The notes below the pieces were generated by a model. The model saw only the letters and a program-made list of their open reading frames with translations, was not told the DNA's origin and did no database searches. A stretch of DNA of 64,000 bases from assembly GCA_034190875.2 (NCBI GenBank), contig CM067343.1:40377215-40441214 (forward strand), read 5' to 3'. Origin of the DNA: Urechis unicinctus. Lineage: Eukaryota; Annelida; Polychaeta; Xenopneusta; Urechidae. Shown here one piece after another: positions 1 through 11,354 of the stretch. Each line of letters starts with the position of its first letter. Positions within the stretch are counted from its first letter, which is position 1. The position numbers were made by a program, and so were the translations under genes.

Positions 1-214
1 TCGCGCGCTTGTACGGTCGAGCGTATGATTCTCAGCGCGTCACACAAGGCTGGGCACACAGGGACCCGATCTCCTTGTGCATCGGCTTCTGCGCTGGTAG
101 TTATGTTAGCATAGCGTCAAACATGTCTGCCATGGAGAGTGACAGGGACCATTCATTGCATTTGCATTGTCAGCGATCGGTGGGAAATCCCGGAGGAGAA
201 TCTCGTCATACTGA

Positions 215-431
215 AACAAAATATATATTAAACCCGCTGTACAGATGGGAAGAGAAAAACATACACAGTCGTTCAAAACGATGCCCCCCCAATAACCCGT
301 CGTACAGATTTCAGCTGAAAAAAACCATACCCCGTCGTATAAGTGCGAGGCCCTACGAAACCCGTCGTGCAAGTCGAGAGGCCGAAAAAACATACCCCGT
401 CGCGCTGCACACGTATACTATCTCTATACAC
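215..431 (-). mobile_element. partial copy of a G-rich-TIR element with TTGTACGACGGG-type tandem array
   Basis: Read on the minus strand this stretch holds four or five imperfect units built on the core TTGTACGACGGGG followed by TATGTTTTT. The edge at about 390-431 closely matches the left end of the complete element at 10683 (a GCGCGACGGGGTATG motif, then a TATA/CTTAAG stretch). The expected poly-G tip does not follow directly after CACTTAAG. The other end is not recognisable, so the copy is partial. It appears to encode no protein; ORFs across it are by-products of the array. Family membership is seen directly from the match; the non-autonomous DNA-transposon interpretation is inference. 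Confidence 0.6.
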
Positions 432-616
432 TTAAGAGCAGGGGCCTAGCTGGGCCTATTACGAAGTATAGGCCCACTTGGTATGGAGGGTTCGGGGGAC
501 CTCCCCCGAGATTTTTTTAAACTATAGATCGATTCATTTTTGGAAACGATGTGTAGGCCCGGGCCTACCGTGCCTATTGGAGCTACGCCGATGAAGTCCC
601 CCCCCCCCCCACCGGG
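432..616. repeat. GGCCC-rich repeat with poly-C tract
   Basis: This block contains inverted AGGCCC/GGGCCT motifs, a small perfect palindrome around GGGGGACCTCCCCC, and ends in a run of about 15 C followed by ACCGGG. The C-run plus ACCGGG resembles the tip of the element at 10970. The simplest reading is a second repeat inserted inside the end of the element at 215-431, pushing its tip out to 598-616. No gene is seen between 1 and 1350 apart from this repeat material. Confidence 0.35.
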
Positions 617-837
617 AGTATATCACACCAGGTGCAAATGAGGAATAGGACTATATAGCGTATATGTATACGATTCCATATACGGTCCAGCTGTACCTTG
701 CCGATCCAAATTCTATTATAAAAATTGCAAAGAAAGGTGGCTAAGATTAAAATTAATTTATCCTTCATGCGTTCATCGATTCTTGAGCCTGTACACGATT
801 TTCTCTTTAGCTTTATGCGACAGCTGTGAGAGAGGAT

Positions 838-926
838 GGCGCTCGGCTCCTGATGCAAAGCTTCCGAGCGCCGATATCTTTAACTACATAAATTGATTGC
901 GGCTCGGTGCTCGGAAGCTTTGCAAC
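838..926. repeat. palindromic (foldback) repeat, copy 1
   Basis: A perfect 15-nt inverted repeat, GCAAAGCTTCCGAGC at 855-869 and its complement at 909-923, encloses about 40 nt that includes GATATC and GCGGCTCGG motifs. The same arrangement of motifs recurs at 15531-15616 (GATAT, GCGGCTC, GCTCGG, GCTT-GCA), so this is a dispersed family and not a one-off hairpin. It may be a small MITE or foldback element; no function can be assigned. Confidence 0.6.
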
Positions 927-1350
927 GATAATTTTTCTGAAACAATGTGAGCATTATGACACCACTTCTGCACCCAGTAAAATCCAAATACCAAAATCAT
1001 AACGTTTGTTAATATTATTTTGTTGCCACAAGTGTTCCACATTTGACCTGTCGGTCCGACCAATACTTATTTCTGGTAAGTTGATCATACTTCGCCAGTA
1101 TAATATTCTTAACGCTTCAGTATGCTTCAAAGCTGTAATATGCGCTAAATCCATTATGTTGAATTGTGGTTGGAATAATTATAGGCGCTTCATGGTAGAT
1201 TAAGAACAAGAGTGAGCGATAATATCGGAAGGTTCCTATGGCATGCATTTTTTAAGATTCTATTGAAATATCTTTTCAGATCTTTATACTGAAAAAGAAC
1301 GAGCTATTCCGGTTTTCTTCTCTCAAACGCTGTCATTGGACGGTCTGACT

Positions 1351-2529
1351 ATGTCAGTATCGGAGTACGCTCGGAGAATGGCATTTTTAAGTGCCAGGAT
1401 ATTTGGTGAAGTTGCTCGAAAAACAGACACTACATCTACAAAAGTGGTGAAACTGTTCTCTGAAAAACCAGGGTATAAAAACGAAAAATTGTCCGAGTAC
1501 TACCCTAAGCACAATCAGATGTTCTGGATGATGCATAGACTCAGATTTCTAGGCTTGTACAGGTACGTAGTGAATCTTACCCTTAAATAATGGAACCCAT
1601 CTGCATTTTGTCATAACCTGATAAATGTCAAAAATTAGTCATGATTTAGGAAGCAGTTGTATTTACCAATGGCTAAAACACCTGAATGTCTTTGATAATC
1701 CATTGACTGCAAATGTTCAAAGTAGAGAACATTTTGAAGTATATGTCATGTATAAGTCTGCTCTCACCATGTGTGCTATATATTTGGTGATGTATATGAA
1801 CACTGTTTTTGACAATGAGTATTTTAGAGTTCTACACATGGCAAGGTTTCTTCTGAGTTTTTGTGACATCAATGATTGGGGCAGCAGGCATTATCATAAC
1901 TATTCTACATATAATGATATATTAAGGTTTAGCTGGCATATTTTTTTCCACACTGACCTATAAAACCGAGGTATTGATAATCTGTCACACCTATTATTAA
2001 TGCCTGCTGCTCCAACCAGTGACTCTACAAAAACCATAATTTCTGCAGCTATGTTGGAAAATTCTGTTAAAAAATTAACAAAAAAACAAACATTAGAAAA
2101 ATGACTCATTACCATTACCAATTATATTACCTGTAGCATTAGGAACTAGTTTAGCCAAACTTGTTAACATATCTCCCTTCCCCTTGAAACTTGACAGTGT
2201 TTTTGTGGTTCTTAATGCCATAAATGTAGTAGGGCCAGCAAATAAAGCTGGGAATTATGTTTCATCTTCTGTTGGAAATAGCACTGGCTGAATTGCAAGA
2301 CTAATAGGAATATATGACCACTGGCAAGTTAAGGCCTTATTGCTAAAATCAACTTTCTCCCTAGGACACACTTCTGTGGCGATGGTTTATATAAAGTGTC
2401 AAATTATAACACATATGTTGCAGAGATGAACATAGGGACTTTAAAGAGGAGATGAGGAGACTCAGGGCTCTCCGCGGAAAAGTCAAACCCAAGAAGGGCG
2501 AAGGAAAGCGAGCTATGAAGAGGAAATAG
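1351..2529 (+). CDS. MRPS33: mitochondrial ribosomal protein S33 (MRPS33/mS33), two exons
   Basis: Small-subunit protein of the mitochondrial ribosome, acting in the mitochondrial matrix. Coding exons are 1351-1562 and 2424-2529 (AG|GTACGT donor, TTGCAG acceptor, AGA split 2+1). They give 105 residues against 106 in human. Family hallmarks visible are [18 protein letters not shown] near the N-terminus, VVKLFSE in the middle, [11 protein letters not shown] across the splice junction, and the basic tail [13 protein letters not shown]. The ATG at 1351 is chosen because it starts directly at the conserved MSxSEYA motif; an open frame extends slightly upstream without an ATG. A pyrimidine-rich AG before 1281 could end a 5'UTR intron. 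AATAAA lies at 2595-2600. The 861-bp intron carries a hairpin repeat. The gene converges on LRGUK. Confidence 0.95.
1855..2036. repeat. hairpin-forming inverted repeat in MRPS33 intron
   Basis: An 18-nt arm with one mismatch (TTGGGGCAGCAGGCATTA at 1876-1893 against its complement at 1998-2015) continues as a weaker pairing outward through a GTTTTTGT motif on both sides. Arms of about 45-60 nt around a loop of about 100 nt look like a small MITE. No terminal duplication was confirmed. Confidence 0.45.
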
Positions 2530-2594
2530 TCTTATTGTCGTGATAGTGTAATGCTGTGTTCTGTTTGTGTGGGTTTATATGCAATTGTAAATGG

Positions 2595-2600
2595 AATAAA
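2595..2600 (+). terminator. polyadenylation signal of MRPS33
   Basis: Canonical AATAAA 66 bp after the MRPS33 stop codon, on the coding strand. Confidence 0.75.
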
Positions 2601-2644
2601 AATACTATTAACACTGTTCTTTAAATGAAATCACAATAATATTA

Positions 2645-2650
2645 TTTATT
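2645..2650 (-). terminator. candidate polyadenylation signal of LRGUK
   Basis: AATAAA on the minus strand about 310 bp past the LRGUK stop codon. A second minus-strand AATAAA lies nearer at 2795-2800, so either or both could be used. The distal one is only 45 bp from the opposing MRPS33 signal. Confidence 0.5.
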
Positions 2651-2962
2651 TTACTCCATGTGCTACTATTTTTCGGTATATACATTAAATGCTAGAAACA
2701 TTCTGGAAAATATTTGAAATCCATCATACCAACAGATATTGGTTGCCAGGGCAATAACCAGATCTGTATTTTCATCCCATAGGTTGATATATCTTTTATT
2801 ATATTTAAATTTCATGAAGTTTGTAAGCCTCAACATATGTAATTGGTATGTGATTTGTGGTACAAAGTGAAATGATAATACATCAAGAAATTGTAAATCG
2901 TTTTAAATCCAAACCACATTTCATAAACTTATATCACAGACAATGTTGGAAATCCAGTTTCC

Positions 2963-5900
2963 TCAATAATCAGCACTTTGTCCAATAGGAGGCAACACAC
3001 GATGTCTCTCTGACCCAGGTCTTCCTGATGTTGGCCGTGACCCGGGCTCCAACACGATACCTCGTGGCTCTCCACTAGAGGGCCTAGGTGCCATGGGGAC
3101 TGAGCCAGCTGATCTATTTTTAGATGCAGAGCTAGACATCAGAGTGAGCATGTCTATGGCTTCAGCAGGGAGATTGAGGTCATCTTTAGAGTCTTGAGGG
3201 GTCTGGGGTTGGGAAGGGGGTAGGGATCCGGGTTCGTCTTCAATATCCCGAGCTTCTGAGATGTTAGAGAGACTGGAGTCTGCTCCTGAGCGAGACTCAC
3301 TGGAGTCGGGCGAACAGGGGGGCAGGGCGTCCATGTTGTGGGTCGGGGCAGAGTAGGAACGCTTGGTGTTCATCTTGTCCTTGCTGTTGTAATCACCAAG
3401 TCCTGCAGTCATCTGCTCAGGAACTGTTTGTGGGACACTGTTAAAATGGAAATGTGAAGATTAATTTACAATAGACTGAATCCTCCAGACAGAGAGATCA
3501 GACAAAACCACTAATTTAGTCTACGCAAGAATTCACTGTTCATTTTACCCTCTGAGACATTGGAAGACATTTTTACTAATTTAGTTGTTCATGAGCAATA
3601 TTTCCTAAATTGCGTGTCATTGAGCGATTCGACTCTATAAATGATGACGAGGTGTTGAATGTCTGATAAAACTCTAGTGTTACCTTTGTAGAAGCTGGTC
3701 GTAAATTGTTGGGTTGGCGCCAGAAACAGCCTCCTTTGCTGCACTCTGCCTCCTCCTCAGAGACTCCTCCTCCTGTAGGGTAAAAACAAATAGGGTCAAG
3801 TCAATGGGGTCAAGTTAGCATGGTCAAGTCATTAGGGGAAGACAAGGGATAAAAGCAGGGTCTTAGCAAGAGACCCATCCACCCATACATTGGACGGATG
3901 AGTGTCGATTCGGATGGAATGGAATCTTCCCCTAACGACCGTACATCAGTCCGCGCCTCCCAGGCCGGATACAACAAATTAGCCGGTCAAGGTGGATGGC
4001 TGTAGTGTACGGAGGTGGCATGTTGGCTGGGCGGGGGTGATGACAACGCTAGAGCCGGCCAACAACTGGATTTGGGACAGGAGGGAGGAGTTGTGGATGG
4101 GCAGGTTGGAAATCCTGGCTAAGACCCTAGGTATAAGTGCATAAATATAGACGTCTGTGTCTAAAATTTTAATTAAAAATAGGATGCAGTTATATTTATA
4201 TGATTGATGAGAGTTCATATTCTAATTTCTAGGTTATCCACTTAAAACCATCCTCTGCATCTACATAAAGTCTATCAACTTTACCACTATTCCTCGACCC
4301 GTGGCTTGTGCAGGCGACTGCAGCTTTGTCTTCATGTTAAGTAGAGTCTGCTGAGTGGCACTCTCAGATAAGCTTGGCTTTGACCAGGTGCGGGTGAGTT
4401 TGGCCGAGTTACCAGCGGTAACATTGATAGTGTCGTTAGTGAAGTCTTTCTCGAGAAGGTTGAGTTCAGTATTGCTGGGATCAAAGTCTGACACTGAGGG
4501 AGTTGATCCCCCGATCCCCAAGTAGTCCATCACCAGTTGGCGCAGTTTCTTGTACGCATCAATTATGTCGTCTGAAAGCAACAATATCACCTATGCATGG
4601 TATCAAGTTTAATAGCATATCAAATGTCCGTGTTTGTTTTGGGTTGGTGAGTGAGTACAGAAAGATGTGTATTGTGCATCTATTAGCACTGTTAACATAT
4701 GCTGTGTCTATTGGAATGAAAGCCTGTACAACATAAAGGTATTCTCTGAATTCTGGTGTACAAGTCTCTCATAAACATGTGTGGATCAGCATTATCTTGC
4801 ATTGAAAAACAGGGTACAAATGTTATCCAGATGAGAATCAAGTGAAACACTGGCTCTCTACTATGAAATGATATCTTGAAGATGAATATGATTAGGTTGA
4901 TGTAAGATTGTCCCTTCAGTGTCACCCACTTGACACAACCCTGTTGCTCATATCAGAATTCCAACACCTTTTGCTGGGAAGAAATGCATGTATCAAAGTT
5001 ACATCCCCACATCTCAGCTACTCACCACTGTTGATGACCATATCAAAGAATCCAGGATGATCTCTGTTGTAATCAGCATACACGTCAGCCCTGTTCAGTG
5101 TCTGTTCTATCTGGCTCTCACTGTATGTATCTCTCTCACGCAGACGTTTCTCGTGAGAGTCAGCACTCAGTGGCAGCACCATGACGTAACGTGGCTCAAA
5201 GTAGGTGTTCTTTAAAGTCAGCACGCCCTATGAGTAACACGAAAATGACGGCATTAGTTACTTATGATAAAACAAATCTGGTAGTTGAATACTTGCATGA
5301 AAGTGTGTAAATACTGTTTTGCTTGATGCTCTAGCAATACAATATATGGTAATTGGAATATATGTGAGTGTTCCATGGGAAAATGTCTAAGCTAGGAACC
5401 CAGGACGCTCTGCTGACCGTACAAAAGCTCTACTGTGTTCAATCCAGCAGACATTTTCACGCATATGGTTAAGGGGCGTGCAACATGAGGAGAGGTGTTA
5501 TTGATAGCATGTATGTGAATTGGTTGGATTTATAGACATTTGTGACAACAGATACCAATTACTGAGTCATTTGTTGATCCCCATTTGCAACCCTCCTTAC
5601 CTCCAGTTCCATCTGTGTAACACAAGCGAGACCCTCCCTTGCCACTGCCTCTACGGCATCTATTGTAACTCCATACAACTCTCCATGGTATGAATAAGTC
5701 TGAAGAAATTTACCCTGCAAAAACAAGAAGGAATGCAGCTATGAATAACTATACCAACAGATAGAGGGGTTTCATGTGTAACAGAGTAATAGTATTGAGA
5801 TATCAAGTTGTCATAAAATAAGCACATGATTTCATAATGCGGCATACCATTTTAATTGTTGCCTCAAATTCTTCTAAGGATACAAAGTTGAAGTCTTTGC

Positions 5901-8900
5901 CTTGTTCTTCATCACCAATAGGTCGCCGTGTTGTGTGGGGCACGCTGATGGAAAGGATGCACAAATCAAGATGTAAGGCATTCCCTTCAGGTGAGGTTTT
6001 CGACTCTCAGTGTCCAGTGTTGGCTCAATTTAAAATGACATATAGAAATTGCTACACAAATAGTTGTATAAGCAAATAAACTCTTGAGTTCATCAATATC
6101 CCTCATCCCTAATGTAATGTAGGAAAACTCTATTATAAGTCATGACTGCATGCTGATTGATAATGATGAATATTGGAGCATATGATTAAGTATAGAATAA
6201 AATCGTCTATTACTTACCCATAGCCAAAATAGTCAGGGAATTCCTCAACCAATTTGAGTGCCAAGTCCTTCTTTCCTGCACCCTGTGGTCCGACCAGGAC
6301 CAGCATGGGATAAGGGGTTTCAATGCTTGGTAGTGTACTGAGATACCAATCAATTAACAAGATACAGCTGTTAGAACACATATCTTAATTGCAATACAGC
6401 TGTATAGTGTATGTGAGAACAGCAAACATAGACCATTGTAGTGATGTGTATCTTTATATCACAGACACAGAACACTGTTCAGATGCCTGACAGTTACCAA
6501 TACATTTACTACATCATGGATACCAGACAATCTAGCTTTATTAACCAGCTGCCCACACCAGGCAGCTTGCATCCACCTGGCCAACCTGTTGTGGGCAACA
6601 GGTATGTACCAATGTTGTGCCAGCTCTTGAATGGCACGGTCCAAGCAACACAATCACCTTCATCCACAAATGTCACAATATACCCTCATTGTTAAAAGTT
6701 TCATTTGACAATGACACTGTACCTATCCAGAAGACGACTGGGCTGGAGGAAGGAGTAAACAACATGCATGATGTGGTCTCTGGCTGCTATCACTTCCATT
6801 GGTGGGTTGAACATATTCCCAGCAGCCACCTGGATCAAATGGAAATTTTACATCATCAAATTATGATGGCAGGAGATGACAATGTCCACTCAATGTAACC
6901 ATCAAAATGTGGGCACCACATGATTATGAGAATGTCATATCATGATTCATTATCACATGTCATACAACTGATAACCTGACTGTGTATTATTGTGCAAACT
7001 GTGTCTATTTAGGTTTAAATATAATCGATCACATAAACATTTTCGCCTAATCATTATCTGCGCAAAAATCATCATTCATTAAAACACTGGCCTTAATTGC
7101 TCCAGTAGAATGAGGGTTAACACTATCAAGCTAAACACTGTGAGAAACCTATCACACCATATTTCCTCGTTTCATGTAACTTGAGTGCATTGATGATATA
7201 AGAATACTATCAACTATCCTTAGTCAAACAATGTTGCATATTCAGTGCTAGAACAAAGTGAGTTCATTATACGTAAGGCGACCTTTTCTTCCACGTCTAC
7301 ACGGCGGTTGTCCAACTCAGTGAGCTGCTGAATGTGGAAGAGGATGGAGAGGCGGTAGTCAGGGAGCTCCCGGATCGGGTTACGCTGCAGATTGAGGTTC
7401 CTTAGGAGCTTCAGATCTCGGATGAATTGTACCTCAGAGAGGTCAATGATCTGTCAGACATACACAATGAGGATTACAAAGGATATCTGTGTCCAGGAAA
7501 CTTGACAGGTTTGTCATGATGAAGTAAAGGGTTAAGGATGTAGTTTAATATCATGCTTAAACAGATGAGGTCATATTGAGATAGTGACATGAAACTGAAA
7601 TGAATTTCAAGGGTTTAAAGTAACTTTCAACAGTGGTAATAGATTGGGATGAACATGATGACTGTACAGCAGCCCTTAAGTGCCTTGCACTCTTAGTACA
7701 GGCCAACAATGGGTTGCGACTCCCTGTCACTCAGTGGCTGTGACAAAAGTGATGTGATACTGTGAAGCCACTATGTTCCACAGGCTGCAGAAATGATGGT
7801 GATGATGATAAATATTATGAACAGAACATATCATGTATAAGTAAGAGGCTTCTGAGTACAAGTTGGATGATTAAGAAATATTACATCATAGTTTAGGTTT
7901 GTTTTCTTACAGGATTCAAATGTATCAATAATAACACTGGCTCCATACCTCATTATCTTCCATATCTACTGTTTCCAGAAACTCGTGCCCTTGTAACCCA
8001 GTTAAACTACGAATCTGATTCCCGCTGAAGTTTGCACACTGAAACATAACAAAGCATAAAATTGATAACTCTTGTGTGGCAGTTTCTGTAAGGCTTGTAA
8101 ACATATTTTGTTTTCATTTGTCAGTTAAGCGAAAAAATCATCCATTATACATCAAAGGTATTTTAGCTGATATGTATGTATACCCTAAGATATTTCAGTG
8201 TGTCTATATTTTCAATCCTCTTCAAATCGGCAACTCTGTATAAACACAAATAAGCTTGTATATATTAATATAGTAGTACACAACATGATCACAGACTGTA
8301 TAGGAGATTAAGCCACATTTACTTTTCCTGAAGACTTTCTTAGGGAAATTCAAATTCACAAAACACCAAAGTAATGTATGTTTAACAACTGTGTTTCAGG
8401 GTTCACTTAATAACATTTCACATGTATAAATACAACAATGAAATGACTTGACATTTGCAGACTAACAAGATTAAGTTCCTGTATAGGCAGGTTTTCTATC
8501 CCTTGTATCTTCTCAATGTGATTGTGGGCTAAGCTGAGTTTATGCAGCCGATGACATTTCTCCAGGCCTTTGATTTCGCTGATGTTATTATCTGTTTGCT
8601 AATCAAGGTTCATAGCTGAGAGGCAAAGTATACATCAATAACACCCATTCAAGTTTTAACCAGATTAGCAGGTAAAACTATAGCTCTTGAATGGAGATGA
8701 AACATATAATTGCTAGGACAATATAATTGTCAAGACACTAGAGCTGTGTCTATTATGAAACTCATGAGCCTAATAATAATCACATGTCCAATGTTTTACT
8801 AAACAGCAACATTTATCCAAACATGTTCCTTGGAGGTAGCTACACTGCTTGCTTCCCTATTATAAACATCCTTGAATATAACCATCGGAAACAACAATGA

Positions 8901-10105
8901 GATTCTATAAATAAAGGATACTGTCCAAAATAAGTGAATGTAGACAATGGTGGGCAGACAAATCTGTCATTTCTTCCAGTTTATTGAAGGAGCAATTCGC
9001 AATTTGCAGATTCTTGGGAGGTTTGAAGTTGAGTAAGCTCGTCAGTTGGTTGTGAGAAACATCAAGTTGTAGCAGGTATGGCATGTTTCCTAATGCTTCA
9101 AGATCTGAAGAAACAAGAATGCTCCACTCAGTACACCATGACCCACAGTAAGCCAAAATGACATGCTCATTTATCAAGAGATTGAATAAGCCTTGTGTTA
9201 TTTCTACATTGTTTTTTTTTAAACAAAATTTTTAGTTTGTGTTAATAAATGTGTGGTTGTAAAAAGAAATAACAACCTGTTAGCTCATTGTATGGCAGTT
9301 CCACTTTCTGCATGTGAATATATTCATTGAGGATTGAGATGTCTTTCAAGTTAAATCCCTGGAAATTGAACTGAACATGTTAACCTGAAGCTGAAGTCAA
9401 TATGCTTATGCAATACTACAAATATATACTATACTTCATGAAAAATTAGCAATCATATCAATCAAAATCAGCATCAGGCATGACAAGTAATTAACTTTTG
9501 GGTTCTAGTGGAACACTTACAGCCAAGGTTAGCTGCAGAAACACTTGGTGGGTTCCTTCAGCTGAACGTCCGAGGTTTGATAATCCTGTTTCAATGGCCT
9601 CTTCAGTGAGGACCCCTTCAGGGCACAGCTAATAATGATAAATCCAAAATTTTAAACAAAATAATACATGGAATCACAAGATGTTAAGCATAAGGACATA
9701 CAGGTCTGTAAATAAGCAATTCAAGATTTAATTATTGGTTATCTTTTTTATTTGCGGCATCCGTATCATCTGATTACATAGACTATTTAAGGTATCATGG
9801 GGTGGTTCATCTGTAATATTGTGGTAAGGGGAAAGTGCATTCCACACGGTGTTCACCTCCTCGGGGTTCACTGCTTCCTCTTCGTCATCGTCTTGGTTGA
9901 AAGCCACACTCCCTAGGCCTAGGGCACTGTCTGCCATCTCAGAAACCACTTCTTGGTCTTCTTCTAATTGAAGTATATCCGCGTCCGTTTGCCCCAACAT
10001 AACTGCCTCGTCGTCGGGAAGAGCGAAATGATCGTCTTCGCGTTCCATGTCATCAGGAACCGAATTCTGGGCCTGGTCAACGCCAGAAAGTCCTAGGTCC
10101 GCCAT
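2963..10105 (-). CDS. LRGUK: leucine-rich repeat and guanylate kinase domain-containing protein (LRGUK), 16 exons
   Basis: Exons 5'-3': 10105-9857, 9628-9521, 9358-9277, 9104-8922, 8591-8467, 8235-8184, 8038-7949, 7450-7283, 6829-6723, 6337-6218, 5944-5848, 5714-5601, 5227-5026, 4571-4285, 3772-3684, 3437-2963. They give about 850 residues (human 825). After an acidic N-terminus come LRRs at about 110-350 (for example LLQLDVSHNQLTSLLNFKPP), then a guanylate-kinase domain at about 400-590. Its P-loop is GPQGAGKK (about 406-413), followed by HTTRRPIGDEEQGKDF and SYHGELYG. The tail is Ser/Pro-rich and low-complexity. Mouse LRGUK is needed for manchette and sperm-axoneme assembly; that role is inferred here. 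Uncertain points are the exon 1 donor (GAG|GTGAAC at 9857 keeps frame, but the ORF continues to 9728) and the exon 5/6 join (see findings). The start is the first ATG in good context. Confidence 0.93.
3858..4127. mobile_element. possible MITE in an LRGUK intron
   Basis: GGGTCTTAGC at 3858-3867 is matched by its exact complement at 4118-4127, and a CCCATCCAC motif sits inside both arms. The interior is markedly GC-richer than the surrounding intron. Target-site duplications are not clear, so this is tentative. Confidence 0.35.
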
Positions 10106-10675
10106 GTTTGTTTACATGGAAACCAGGAACAAGGAGTATTCATTCCTTAGGTCTTCGTTTACCAGGGAGCATTAGTTATTTCACCCGTCAACGTCATTGG
10201 TAACTCTGATTAGACAACTTCTTCTTGCTGATATATTGCTAAGATATTAACCCACTTGCATACCCATAATTCAGCTGTTGATACAAAAATATTGTAAATT
10301 AATGTCGATTATGTGTGACTTACTCGAGAACGACGTTAATATGTGGTGATCATGATTAGTTGTGAGGGAATCAGGAGATATGGAGGTCTTCGTCAGCTTT
10401 AAGGTAACGATCTGATAATCGGGTGCCCGGTGCTTGATTTTCCCATCATCAATAGAAAGCAACATAAATTTGATGGTTTGTGGTTTGCAACTATAAGGTG
10501 CATATTTTCCAATTTATTGCATTGACTCTGCTTAACATCCGTAATCCACTTAAATCCCCATTATGACCCATTTTTTAATCAACCCTAATGGACACATAAA
10601 CGGGATTCCATTACGTTATTCGCAGTACGGCGTGTAATGTAAGACAATCATAACGAGTCGATGTTATTACTGTTA

Positions 10676-10985
10676 ACTGTCACCCCGGGGGGGGGGCACT
10701 TAAGTGTATAGAGGTAGTATATATGTGCCGCGCGACGGGGTATGTTTTTTGGGCCTCTCGACTTGTACGACGGGTTTTTGTGCCTCATACTTGTACGACG
10801 GGGTATGTTTTTCAGCTTAAATCTGTACGACGGGTTATACATTCACATAATACCTTGTACGACGGGGTATGCTTTTTGGCCATTTTGACCTTGTACGACG
10901 GGTACGGGTTTTTGAGGTCACGCGGCACACCCCTATCCAGAATAAGGCCAAGTGCCCCCCCCCCCCCCACCCCCGGGGACTGTTA
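10676..10985 (+). mobile_element. complete 296-bp G-rich-TIR element with TTGTACGACGGG array
   Basis: The element spans about 10683-10978. The left end reads CCCCGGGGGGGGGGCACTT and continues to TGTGCCGCG; the right end is the imperfect inverse (CGCGGCACA through AAGTGCCCC to the G-tip). Between them are about six head-to-tail units of 26-38 bp with core TTGTACGACGGG. Flanking ACTGTCA (10676-10682) and ACTGTTA (10979-10985) look like a 7-bp target duplication with one mismatch. It encodes no protein and lies between the divergent starts of LRGUK and ALAD. Confidence 0.7.
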
Positions 10986-11354
10986 CTCTGCCGCCGGCAC
11001 GCGGAAATCGAAATGGCAGTAGAAAGGATTGATCTCTTAAACTCAAACTGATAGATACGGGTGTTTTCTTGATACTATGGCTGTCTTGATGCCATTGAAA
11101 CATCCTACCATCAATATCCGCCTCTCTTCCAACGGCTCCTATAGGCTATACCCGCGTATGACATGCGGGGCCCGTAGCGCTTCAGTCGCTATCGATATTC
11201 ATACCGGCGTACCATACATGGGTACTGAACTGACCGCATGTGAATATGCGGGACTGGGTTGGCCTTTAAACAAACCAGCTGCGGACGTACAATCACATCC
11301 ACACGACATCAGCGGGTAGTATTGCACGTCGCACGCTCGTACGATTAATTCACC

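Noticed and set aside
9728-9856. Extension of LRGUK exon 1 to its ORF end
   Set aside because: No donor there joins in phase to exon 2; the GT sites near 9772 give a frame with an early stop. The GAG|GTGAAC donor fits better but is not proven.
10723-11051. ORFs across the TTGTACGACGGG array (also 9-449)
   Set aside because: Frames created by the tandem repeat; not conserved between copies.
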